Below are positions 18,801-26,337 of a stretch of 64,000 nucleotides of DNA, in pieces (the stretch's first letter is position 1; each line of letters opens with the position of its first letter). The notes beneath the pieces were generated by a model. It made no database searches, was not told the origin of the DNA, and saw only the letters and a list, made by a program, of their open reading frames with translations. Both the position numbers and the translations under genes were made by a program. The stretch comes from an uncultured Lachnospiraceae bacterium (lineage in GTDB: Bacteria; Bacillota; Clostridia; Lachnospirales; Lachnospiraceae). The stretch lies in the NCBI GenBank assembly GCA_910586555.1, contig CAJUJY010000011.1:10680-74679 (forward strand), written 5' to 3'.

Positions 18801-19448
18801 ATTAAAAACTGGCTTGTACCTAATAGTATGTTTAAATACTTTTATGATGAAGTACGCACACAGGAAAATATGATCTGCCTTGTTGCATCATTAAAATATT
18901 TAAGCCAGAAAAAAAAGCTTACAGAGGAAGAAACCAGTTTTGCAGATTATAATGTAAATATGCTTTATGATAAAAATATTGTATTTTCATTTTTTAAGGA
19001 TTTTAGTGGAAAGTTTTCACTTCCTATACATATAATGGATGCACAATATATTGAATACATTGCAGAACCAGACTGCGAAGTAAAAATACACTATCTTATT
19101 TCACCAGGGGCAGGAGGCCAGAATAAAGATAGTAAAGGATTTATTACTGAAACAATGAAAAATATATTTGAGGGCATAAGGATTAAAGAGTTTGTACTGT
19201 TCCAGGACGAGCTTCTCCAGTATTATATATCAGAAACAAACGGAAAAGGGGAGAAGATTACGCGCAGTGCAAGTGTACATTTTGATGAATCTATGGATAA
19301 TGCAAGGGAAGGAAGCAGGTACCATACACTTAATACAATGATGATTGCCAAGGAAATGCATGATGATACAACACTTATTGACCTGATGGAAGAATATGCG
19401 AAAGAACGTGAAAATGTAAAACAGTTGTTTAAACCAATATTAGATTAG
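15882..19448 (+). CDS. Giant helical-repeat protein, DUF5717 type
   Basis: 1188 residues, no signal peptide and no membrane segment. The first 300 residues contain two beta-rich Ig-like domains (ADLILEPPVLRLET..., then LTVNQTSFEYSNCYEKF...). The remainder is all-helical and looks like divergent TPR or solenoid repeats, ending in a beta-containing C-terminal domain with an acidic tail. I match it to the DUF5717 family of Lachnospiraceae by memory of neighbour and architecture. Start ATG at 15882 follows GGAGG with 11-nt spacing. It is the first gene of a four-gene operon with an actin/Hsp70-like ATPase 43 bp downstream. Function unknown; a scaffold for the ATPase is inference. Confidence 0.75.
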   Translation: MNEKVDEIANGIFKNGPADLILEPPVLRLETDSGSSCNGSFIAKNSKNRIMKGLVITSCHYISIVQPSFQSIESVIEFNFDGKNLMPGEVIKGSVLVITDCGSAHVQFSVNVNVPSCTVSSGKIKDLFHFTNLAKENSTEAVQLFRNKHFEEVFLYRDNSNIALYRGLIAGTSKGLAMEEFLIAIHKKLPIMLTVNQTSFEYSNCYEKFTDEIIITKDNWGFGEFHIKSDAEFIQPEHKIIWADNFIGRTYRLSFMADPSKMTAGNNYARIKITSVRQTIEIEITAIKPGVKHEVVINSLALHKKHYELTKLYLAFSMNRMETDEYISSVFNIVQGKPSMDLHIEEELYKVHLGIIGMQKDAVQEGLLRLSKAVKDIYKKDIKLYCAYLYLKGLWASDSHERDDCIKRIRKCYEEKEHSWQVLWFLFYLDGSYTERAKLESIFSHLREGCHSPVFYLEVCNIFNDSPEKLNELNMEIVACLHWGCTNDYLEKELVLRYTYLASRLKSYSKLVLSDLCILYGRYNDDGILTAICSTYMKGQMTSAEAFKWYALGIDKNLKLTDLYEYYMYSLDETQEIHLKQSVLLYFLYDNHLTAAKKAMLYAYIIKNKKQIPDTYNSYMDSIEEFCFAQLKQGRISKNLAIIYEECINEDTITDNVAQELPKVMFSHEVICNNSDITGVYVRHRELKEEEFVPLVHGRAVVHIFTEQSHIFLADGLDNRYIMSIDYTANKLLNLDHLAAKCFEKNKTDTKLLLYLYDRADHLQQTGTSAMEVHRAVISIQGLSAYQHRKVFSALVKYYFDNFEGQLLDEALVSMDWDNVSSSDRAQFIEYCAVRHCYDKAMEGILKFGYGKIPGKRLLQIASQTFESSADTENIYLVRLAWHIFNTGKFDENVLKYLCRYFMDGIYEETKVWQAARGFGIECKDFEERIITQMVFTEEISPEAYNIFYNYYENGDNKRLIKAFLKIIAYKYLIKNWLVPNSMFKYFYDEVRTQENMICLVASLKYLSQKKKLTEEETSFADYNVNMLYDKNIVFSFFKDFSGKFSLPIHIMDAQYIEYIAEPDCEVKIHYLISPGAGGQNKDSKGFITETMKNIFEGIRIKEFVLFQDELLQYYISETNGKGEKITRSASVHFDESMDNAREGSRYHTLNTMMIAKEMHDDTTLIDLMEEYAKERENVKQLFKPILD

Positions 19449-19491
19449 CAGGCTGGCAACTGGTTTGCTTTAAGAGGACGGTGGAATATAC

Positions 19492-20754
19492 ATGAGTGAA
19501 GACAGGCAGCTTTTGGTGGGAATTGATTTAGGAAGGACAATTTCACAGATTTCATGCTTTGATAACAAAATATATGAACCGGTTCCGGTTGGCAAGATGC
19601 ATGGGACTGAACGGGAATATGAAATACCTGTTGTATTTGCAATAAACAGAAAGACTAATGAATGGCTCTGGGGAAAAGATGCACTTGAAGCAGATGGGGA
19701 TTTTATACATCTTGACAATATTCTTGAACGTATTACATCAGCAGATAAATTTGAAATAACAGGATATACTTTCCATAGCAAAGAGGTATTAAAGCGTTTT
19801 TTACTGAAAGAATTAAGCCTTTTAAAAGAATATTATCCAAATGATACAATTAAAAAACTTGTTATAAGCATAGATGACAGGGATAATAAATTAATGCCAG
19901 TTATTAAAGATGCATGTGAAGAACTTGGAATAATGGCGGACAGGCTTGTTATACAGAGCCATAAGCAAAGTTATATGTATTATGCAGTAAGCCAGCCAAA
20001 AGAACTATGGATTAATAATGTTGGCATGTTTGAGTATAATACAGGGGGGCTTTCTTATTCACAGATATCAATAGACAGGAAAAATATACCATATATTGTA
20101 GGTGTGGAAAAAAAAGATTTGTCAGACATTATGCCATATGAACTTTTGCTGGAAAATGACGGCCTGCGTATTAAATATGCTTTTACAACAGTTGCCAATA
20201 CAGTTTTACATAAGCAGATGGTTACTACAATATATGTAACAGGAAGCGGTTTTGAAGGAAGATGGGCACAGGAAGCTCTTAAGGAACTTTGTGTTGGAAG
20301 AAGGGTATTCCGTGGCCAGAACCTTTTTACAAAGGGGGCATGTTATGCTGCAAGGGAATTTGCCGGCAATGGGAAGCTTGAAGGGTTTATTTTTCTTGAT
20401 GAAGACATGATTACAAGTGATATTCTGATAAGGACATACCACAATGCTGAATTTGGGGAAGTAGTGCTTGCAAAAGCTGGTTCCAGGTGGAAAGAAGTGG
20501 ATTCAAGCATTGATGTTATACCAGATGATGAAGAAGAAATACAGATAATTACAAGAAATGTACTGCTGCATGAAGCCAAGGCGCATATATTGTCACTTAG
20601 CGGGTTTACAGGAAGGGAAAATAAAATGACAAGGTTTACTGTAAGAATACGTTTTGCCAGTAAAGATACATGCATTGTAACGCTTAAAGATAATGGTTTT
20701 GGTGAATTTTGCCCTTCAACCAACAGGATATGGGAACGCTATATAGATATATAA
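19492..20754 (+). CDS. Hsp70/actin-like ATPase domain protein, DUF5716 type
   Basis: 420 residues. The N terminus LLVGIDLGRTISQISCF matches the phosphate-1 motif of the Hsp70/actin superfamily (G10-IDLG). At 179-187 an FEYNTGGLSY stretch occupies the phosphate-2 position, where Hsp70 has DxGGGT. VTGSGFEGRW at 249-258 fits the adenosine motif, and FTKGACYAA from 279 matches the helix that follows in DnaK (ARGAA). The C-terminal 130 residues form a beta-rich domain in place of the DnaK substrate domain. So the fold is clear but one acidic catalytic residue appears changed. It is second in the operon, behind a GAGGACGG site. Substrate and partner are unknown; the adjacent TPR proteins are candidates. 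Confidence 0.75.
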   Translation: MSEDRQLLVGIDLGRTISQISCFDNKIYEPVPVGKMHGTEREYEIPVVFAINRKTNEWLWGKDALEADGDFIHLDNILERITSADKFEITGYTFHSKEVLKRFLLKELSLLKEYYPNDTIKKLVISIDDRDNKLMPVIKDACEELGIMADRLVIQSHKQSYMYYAVSQPKELWINNVGMFEYNTGGLSYSQISIDRKNIPYIVGVEKKDLSDIMPYELLLENDGLRIKYAFTTVANTVLHKQMVTTIYVTGSGFEGRWAQEALKELCVGRRVFRGQNLFTKGACYAAREFAGNGKLEGFIFLDEDMITSDILIRTYHNAEFGEVVLAKAGSRWKEVDSSIDVIPDDEEEIQIITRNVLLHEAKAHILSLSGFTGRENKMTRFTVRIRFASKDTCIVTLKDNGFGEFCPSTNRIWERYIDI

Positions 20755-20771
20755 AATTATGGAGGATGATT

Positions 20772-21611
20772 ATGGGAAAGTTAATCCAGTGCAGCAGCAG
20801 GCTTGCAAAAACCCCATACTATTTCAGGGTTACAGACACAAATGTATATTCAATAGAAGAAGTATGTTATTTTATCCACCAGAATATTTATATGCTGCAA
20901 AGTGATTTTTTTACTTATGGTTTTGCAGCATGGCTAAGGAAAGAGCTTGGAATGGAAGATACCGCAGCCAAAATGGAAAATATGCTGCATTATAATAATA
21001 ACCTGAAAGATATTGTAGTTACATTGTGCTGTAGCTGTGATTATTATGATGAGAAAGAAATAAACTGGCTTATAAGGGTAATGGACGAAACCCAGAGCCT
21101 GCCGCCGCGTAAAAGACAGAAAATAAAGGCAGATAATTTCCTTAGATGTAATTTATTTGAAAAGGCACTTGAAGAGTACGGACATATATTAAAAAGTGAT
21201 AATATGCTGGCAGCAGATATAAAAGAATATGGTGCAATTTACCATAATATAGGTGTAGCATATGCAAGCCTTGGGGATTATGGCAAAGCTGGCAGTTATT
21301 TTTCACAGGCATATGAAAAAGCCAAAAATAAAGAATCATTAAGGGAGTATATATACTGCCTTATACTGTCAGAGAACAGCAACGGGTTTGAACTTGTATG
21401 CAGGCAGTATAATATTACAGAAGAAGAAAGGGATAATATTAAAAAAGATTTTAAAGAAACAGACAGGAAAAGTTCTGTTTCAAAGCAAGCCGGAAGAATA
21501 TCACGTCTGCGGGAAATATTAAAGTCTGGTTATTTAGAAGAGTATTATGAAAAAGTAGATATGTATATTAAGCGGTGGAAAGATGAATACCGTGATGAAA
21601 TTAGTGTTTGA
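20772..21611 (+). CDS. TPR-repeat protein of the DUF5716/5717 operon
   Basis: 279 residues, cytoplasmic and helical. A clear TPR motif lies near 151-185 (YHNIGVAYASLGDYGKAGSYFSQAYEKA), with a second less perfect one before it (ADNFLRCNLFEKALEEYGHIL). The N-terminal 120 residues (SIEEVCYFIHQNIYML, AAWLRKELGM) are not recognised. The ATG at 20772 follows GGAGG; only 17 bp separate it from the ATPase gene, so translation is probably coupled. Its role is likely to bind a partner within the same complex. Confidence 0.75.
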   Translation: MGKLIQCSSRLAKTPYYFRVTDTNVYSIEEVCYFIHQNIYMLQSDFFTYGFAAWLRKELGMEDTAAKMENMLHYNNNLKDIVVTLCCSCDYYDEKEINWLIRVMDETQSLPPRKRQKIKADNFLRCNLFEKALEEYGHILKSDNMLAADIKEYGAIYHNIGVAYASLGDYGKAGSYFSQAYEKAKNKESLREYIYCLILSENSNGFELVCRQYNITEEERDNIKKDFKETDRKSSVSKQAGRISRLREILKSGYLEEYYEKVDMYIKRWKDEYRDEISV

Positions 21612-21622
21612 AAGGATTTAAT

Positions 21623-22858
21623 ATGGCTTTTTGGAGCAGGAAGAAAAAGAAAAAAGAAATTGCAGATGATATTAACATTAACAGTACAGAAAATATCCTG
21701 GTGCAGGAGGATAGCGGGATTTCTGGCAATTCACTGGAAGTAATAGAAGAAATTGCAAACAGCGGGCAGGAGAAATTTTCTTCTGTAGACAGGAAAGACC
21801 AGAAAAGGCTTGTACGTGAGTGCTGTGAATCTGCAATGGAAAATGATAAGCAGATAGCAGAGGCCAAAAAAGAATATGAAAAGATTACTTCACACCTGTC
21901 TGATATACAAAAGATTGACAGGATAAGCGGCAGCGAAAGGAAGGAACTTGTTGATATATGTAAAAATATAGTGAACCTGGTTAATGAACGCAACCGTTAT
22001 AAGAACAGGACACTTACTATTACTGAACCGCAGATGCGCAGGTTTGAACCATATGAAGAAGAACTTGTAGATGAGATTAAAAAAATGTATAGTGCAGAGG
22101 CATACCAGAAAGCTATAGAAAGTGATATATCTAACTTAAAAAAAGAAAAACAGCTTCTATATAATGAACAGCAGGAAATACTTGGAAAGCAAAATTCATT
22201 AAAATCTATGGCAAAAGTACTGTCAGCACTTATAGTTTCATTATTTGTGCTATTTATAGTAATTTATTATGCGCTGGAAGTTGATATGACATTCCCATAT
22301 CTTGGAACAGTACTGCTTGCAGCAATTTCTGCAACAGTAATTTTTCTTGAAGCTAATAAGAATAAACATGATATGCTTCTTAATGACAGAAAGGTTAATA
22401 AAGCAACCGGGCTTATGAACCGTGTTAAAATAAAATATGTAAATAATGTTAATATGCTTAGCTATAATTGTGAAAAATACAGTGTGAAAAATGCCAAAGA
22501 TTTTGAAGAAAAGTGGAATGAATATTGTAAAATGAAAGAATATGAACGCCGTTTCAGGGAAAATACAGAGAAACTTAACTTTAATAATGAGTGCCTTGCA
22601 AGCCTTCTGCGTGAACATGGCATTACAGACAGTGATATATGGGCAAGCCAGGCACTTGCAATAATTGATGAAAGGGAAATGGTAGAAATACGCCATATAC
22701 TTAACCAGGGCAGGCAGAGATTACGTGAAAGGATAGAATATAATGAGAAAATAAAAGCTGGTACAGTACAGCAGATAGATGAGCTGATAACAAAATACCC
22801 GGATATGCAGGATGAACTTCTTGGAATAGTAAAAGAATACAGCGCGTTAAGTGTCTGA
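21623..22858 (+). CDS. Coiled-coil membrane protein of the DUF5716/5717 operon
   Basis: 411 residues. A very basic head (WSRKKKKK) leads to long charged coiled coils, a hairpin of two membrane segments (about 197-217 and 223-242) and then another coiled coil of about 160 residues. Both coiled coils should face the same side, probably the cytoplasm. No enzymatic motif is visible. Start ATG at 21623 behind GAAAGGA, 11 bp after the TPR gene. As the only membrane protein of the operon it is a candidate anchor for the ATPase and the scaffold; this is inference from context. Confidence 0.75.
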   Translation: MAFWSRKKKKKEIADDININSTENILVQEDSGISGNSLEVIEEIANSGQEKFSSVDRKDQKRLVRECCESAMENDKQIAEAKKEYEKITSHLSDIQKIDRISGSERKELVDICKNIVNLVNERNRYKNRTLTITEPQMRRFEPYEEELVDEIKKMYSAEAYQKAIESDISNLKKEKQLLYNEQQEILGKQNSLKSMAKVLSALIVSLFVLFIVIYYALEVDMTFPYLGTVLLAAISATVIFLEANKNKHDMLLNDRKVNKATGLMNRVKIKYVNNVNMLSYNCEKYSVKNAKDFEEKWNEYCKMKEYERRFRENTEKLNFNNECLASLLREHGITDSDIWASQALAIIDEREMVEIRHILNQGRQRLRERIEYNEKIKAGTVQQIDELITKYPDMQDELLGIVKEYSALSV

Positions 22859-22871
22859 GTGCGTTTTGCCA

Positions 22872-22950
22872 GACTGCCGCAAAGCGGCAATGAGGCTGTT
22901 TTGCAAGGGCAAGTTGTGGGTGTCTAAATGCGGATTGCTGATATCCGCCT
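22872..22950. repeat. Dispersed palindromic repeat, copy A
   Basis: Two small hairpins (GCCGC/GCGGC at 22876-22888; GCGGAT/ATCCGC at 22930-22948) separated by the core ATGAGGCTGTTTTGCAAG. The same arrangement, with sequence changes, recurs near 58235-58307, while the second hairpin recurs at 26274-26298 and the core at 37252. It is downstream of the DUF5716 operon and may act as its terminator. Confidence 0.6.
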
Positions 22951-22999
22951 GGTATACAAAAAAATTTATAGAATATATGTAAATTTTTCTAAAAAATAC

Positions 23000-23028
23000 T
23001 TGACTAAACAGGAAGCTTATGGTAGTAT
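23000..23028 (+). promoter_or_regulatory. Promoter of tRNA-Arg
   Basis: TTGACT (23000-23005), 17-bp spacer, TAGTAT (23023-23028), 11 bp before the mature tRNA 5' end. Confidence 0.6.
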
Positions 23029-23039
23029 ACTAGTCGTAC

Positions 23040-23111
23040 GCTCTCATAGTTAAATGGATATAACAGCCCCCTCCTAAGGGGCAGTTGTAGGTTCGATTCC
23101 TACTGAGAGTG
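23040..23111 (+). tRNA. tRNA-Arg (anticodon CCT)
   Basis: A 72-nt cloverleaf. Acceptor stem GCTCTCA with TGAGAGT (G-U at 1:72), discriminator G. D arm GTTA/TAAC; anticodon stem GCCCC/GGGGC around the loop CTCCTAA, anticodon CCT; T arm GTAGG-TTCGATT-CCTAC. CCA is not encoded. It decodes the rare AGG codon. A T-tract follows. Confidence 0.93.
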
Positions 23112-23179
23112 TTTTTTATTTATCCATACATAGAATTAAGAGTTTACATAATTATATATTTCAGACAGGACGGTATATT

Positions 23180-24910
23180 ATGAAATTAAGACGTATAGTT
23201 TCTGTTTTACTAGCTGGTATAATTATTATGGCAAATACTGCATGGACAGGCTCTAGTGCTGCTGTGCAGGATAATAGTATTTTAATGCCAGCACCAGCAG
23301 AAAAACAGACAAAAAAAAGCCAGGACAGTAAAGATGTTAAATGGCCTGCCGGACCAAAGCCAAAAAGCCTGTCCTGTGATTCTGCCATAGTCATGGAAAT
23401 CTCCACTGGTTCAATATTATATAAAAAAAATATCCATAAAAAACATTATCCTGCAAGCATTACCAAAATACTTACTACCCTGCTTCTGCTTGAAAACAGT
23501 TCTTTAAGTGATATTGTGACATTTTCCAGCAATGCAGTATTTGGGATAGAAAGCGGAAGTTCCACTATATATTCAGATGTAGGGGAGAAAATGACAATGG
23601 AGCAGTGCCTTTATGCCATTATGCTTGAATCTGCCAATGAAGTGTGTCTTGCAGGGGGTGAACATGTAGCAGGGAGTGTAAAGGCATTTGTAGGCATGAT
23701 GAATGACAAGGTTGCGGAATTAGGTCTTAAAAATACGCATTTTAATAACCCGAACGGGCTTCCTGATACTAAACATTATACTACAGCGTATGATATGGCA
23801 GTAATTGCAAGGCAGGCAATGCAGAATACAACTTTCCGTAAAATAGCAGGCACAAGGACGTATACATGCAGTAAAACAAATACCCATAAAACAACGCGTG
23901 TATGGCGTAACCACCACCAGATGTTAAATGGCTATGACCACCCAAAGTATGAATATAAATACTGTATTGGTGGCAAAACAGGTTTTACACAGGCATCACA
24001 GTACACATTAGTTACATTTGCCGAAAAGAATGGTATGCAGCTTTTATCTGTTATTATGAAAGCAGGCAGCCCTAAACTTGGAGAACCAAATGAGTATACA
24101 GATACAACAGCACTTCTTAATTTTGGGTTTGGAAATTACAGGAAGCATAATATCAATGAAGAAAAAATAGATGTTAATGCAACCCTTTTTAATAATTATA
24201 ATAACTTTTTTAATACAGAAAGTTCACCTGTACACCTTTCAAATGAATCCGCCGCAGTTCTTCCTAAAGGAGTGAAGCTGTCTGCCGCAAAGCAGAAAAT
24301 AACATATAATAATGATGTTGTTATTAAAGATGGCAAAAATATAATTGGAAAGGTAACATACACCTATGGCGGACGGGTAATGGGCTCTACAGATATAATA
24401 TATGAAAAAGCATCTTATAACCACCTTGATGAAGCATCAAGAAAAATTATAGATACTGAAATTGAAGATATTGAAACCAATAGTGCAAAAAATGCCAGTA
24501 AAAACAAGCGTATTGCAAAAATAAAAAGTGCGGTTGCAAGTGTATTTTCACCAGTAATTAATTTTATTAAAAAGCATATGTTTATTCCAGCTATTATAGC
24601 AGGGGCTGCATTAGCCTTATTGCTGTTAGTATTTTTAATTAAAAAGCTGCACCGGAAAAGCAGCAGGAAGACATACAAAAGCAGTGGCGGTTATAGAAGC
24701 AAAGCAGGCCGCAGAAGGCATGCAAGGATGCAAAGGCGTGAAAGGCGCAGGAATACACCAGAAAAAAATAAGAGGCGCAACCATAGCAGCCATTACAGGA
24801 GGGCTGTGCCTGTAAAAAATACAGAGAATAAACGTAAAAAGAGTACAAACTATAGCAAGCGTAAAAAGAACACACGTGAAAGCTTTGGCAAGAATTATTT
24901 TGATTTTTAG
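23180..24910 (+). CDS. D-alanyl-D-alanine carboxypeptidase (S11 / PBP5-like)
   Basis: 576 residues. A signal peptide (about 1-28) precedes the S11 transpeptidase-fold domain, with S93-ITK as nucleophile motif, S151-AN and K266-TG. This trims the terminal D-Ala of peptidoglycan stem peptides. Unlike E. coli PBP5, the anchor is a real membrane segment near 473-492, followed by an Arg/Lys-rich cytoplasmic tail of about 85 residues (KAGRRRHARMQRRERRRN...). The tail is an unusual length and may bind nucleic acid or membrane lipids; that is inference. Start ATG follows AGGACGG. It is 68 bp from the tRNA and followed by a strong terminator. In spore formers a DacF role is possible. Confidence 0.9.
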   Translation: MKLRRIVSVLLAGIIIMANTAWTGSSAAVQDNSILMPAPAEKQTKKSQDSKDVKWPAGPKPKSLSCDSAIVMEISTGSILYKKNIHKKHYPASITKILTTLLLLENSSLSDIVTFSSNAVFGIESGSSTIYSDVGEKMTMEQCLYAIMLESANEVCLAGGEHVAGSVKAFVGMMNDKVAELGLKNTHFNNPNGLPDTKHYTTAYDMAVIARQAMQNTTFRKIAGTRTYTCSKTNTHKTTRVWRNHHQMLNGYDHPKYEYKYCIGGKTGFTQASQYTLVTFAEKNGMQLLSVIMKAGSPKLGEPNEYTDTTALLNFGFGNYRKHNINEEKIDVNATLFNNYNNFFNTESSPVHLSNESAAVLPKGVKLSAAKQKITYNNDVVIKDGKNIIGKVTYTYGGRVMGSTDIIYEKASYNHLDEASRKIIDTEIEDIETNSAKNASKNKRIAKIKSAVASVFSPVINFIKKHMFIPAIIAGAALALLLLVFLIKKLHRKSSRKTYKSSGGYRSKAGRRRHARMQRRERRRNTPEKNKRRNHSSHYRRAVPVKNTENKRKKSTNYSKRKKNTRESFGKNYFDF

Positions 24911-24937
24911 CTGGTATTATTAAAACAGCATAAAATT

Positions 24938-24980
24938 GGGCTGCCATATTAAGAAATTTTTATTCTTAATATAGCAGCCC
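24938..24980. terminator. Strong bidirectional terminator
   Basis: Eighteen-nt arms (24938-24955 with 24963-24980, one unpaired base) around a T-rich loop. It lies between the carboxypeptidase and the convergent DHHW operon. Confidence 0.8.
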
Positions 24981-25104
24981 TGTTTAAAAGTATAATCGCA
25001 AGTTTCTATATAATTCCCAATGGTTTTTATATTATAATTATAATATATACTGGCTGGAAAATCTTTACTTTTTTCTTAATTTTTTAAGAATTAAAAGATT
25101 TTTA

Positions 25105-26247
25105 TTATTTTAAAAGCTTATATAAATTTTTATCCCCTGCAAAATTATTTATTTCATAAAGTATAAGTATATGGTCATAACTGCCAGAAGATATAATGCC
25201 AGATATCCCACTGTCATAATACCTTGCATCAATCATTGTTATTTGTGAATAATCTTTAAGCAAAAATGGGACAAAACTATTGGCAAATGAGTCTTTTAAT
25301 ACAAGAAGTTTTAATTCTGTGTTACTTCCTGTTACAATATCCGTCCTGCCATAATTTCCACCAAAAAAATAAGAATATTTATCTTTTTTATTAAGGTATT
25401 CCTTATTATATATGCCTGTACGTTTTTTTCCGTCACATATTAGTACTGCATTTTCTGCCTGGTCTGTATTTATTGCATAAATGCTGTCTGGTTTTGCTGT
25501 AAAATCAAGGACTTTTGAATAGGTAGTCCCATAAAAATTATTTGTAACTTCTACAGGATTAAATGAATTATAAGGCTGTGGTTTTATGCCAGCAGTTTTG
25601 CAGTATTCATTATATGCAGCATATGCACCACTAAGTGTCCAGTGGTGGTCTGTCTTAAAATAAAACCCGTCCTGGCTGCTGGTTTTATTGCTGTTTCCAG
25701 GACTTTTAAGGACTTTACGCAAATCTATAATTCCTTTTTTCCCAAGTACAGTATATACAGTATTATAAACAGAACCTGCATTATAGAAAGGTGCAAAAGC
25801 TGGAAGTTTATATTCCATTGATGTCCCAGGTGAGGGCACAAGCATTGTATATACATCTGCTTCCTGGTTTGTGGCAAAATAGCTTAAATACATTAAATTC
25901 TTTACAAGCTGGTCTTTAGAAATATCATTGTCCGTTATTTTTTCAATATAATAATTATCTTTGGCAAGATATGCGCCTCCAATATCTTTAAAGCCTAGTG
26001 ATTTTTTAAAAGATGTTGACAGCCCTGTCATAAAACCACGTGCAAAAAACTGGTCATTAAAAGCATCTGAAACCTTTTCCTGGAAGCTTCCTGAAAGTAT
26101 CTCATCTGGTTTTATTCCAGGAAGCTTGTTAAGGTATCTGTTTTCATTAGAAGAAAAGTTATGCTGTGGCAATATAAATATAAAAAGCCCAGGTAAAGAA
26201 AGCATTAAAAATATTATAACAGAATATATTTTGTATGTTTTTTGCAT
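25105..26247 (-). CDS. DHHW family protein (AlgX/SGNH-like)
   Basis: 380 residues: one N-terminal membrane segment (about 8-28), then an extracytoplasmic SGNH-like domain. The DHHW signature is at KTDHHWTLSGAYAAY, and LKDSFANSFVPFL is the expected nucleophile-containing segment. The family works with MBOAT O-acyltransferases to acylate surface polysaccharide. It is last of a four-gene operon; a second DHHW paralogue is encoded upstream at 27758. A 90-bp gap holding a palindromic repeat separates it from the MBOAT gene. Confidence 0.85.
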   Translation of the reverse strand: MQKTYKIYSVIIFLMLSLPGLFIFILPQHNFSSNENRYLNKLPGIKPDEILSGSFQEKVSDAFNDQFFARGFMTGLSTSFKKSLGFKDIGGAYLAKDNYYIEKITDNDISKDQLVKNLMYLSYFATNQEADVYTMLVPSPGTSMEYKLPAFAPFYNAGSVYNTVYTVLGKKGIIDLRKVLKSPGNSNKTSSQDGFYFKTDHHWTLSGAYAAYNEYCKTAGIKPQPYNSFNPVEVTNNFYGTTYSKVLDFTAKPDSIYAINTDQAENAVLICDGKKRTGIYNKEYLNKKDKYSYFFGGNYGRTDIVTGSNTELKLLVLKDSFANSFVPFLLKDYSQITMIDARYYDSGISGIISSGSYDHILILYEINNFAGDKNLYKLLK

Positions 26248-26265
26248 AAATCACTCCTGACTAAA

Positions 26266-26303
26266 AACCGCAAAGCGGATTGCGAATATCCGCTTGACTG
26301 AGG
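26266..26303. repeat. Dispersed palindromic repeat, copy B
   Basis: The hairpin 26274-26280/26288-26294 with flanks; positions 26274-26298 are identical base for base to 58283-58307. It lies between two genes of one operon, so it may tune expression of the last gene. Confidence 0.65.
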
Positions 26304-26337
26304 TTAAATAATTATTTAAAAGAGATTGCTGGTAATT

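Noticed and set aside
23040..23111. tRNA-Arg as an integration (att) site of a genomic island
   Set aside because: No integrase gene lies near, and I found no repeat of the tRNA 3' end in the window.
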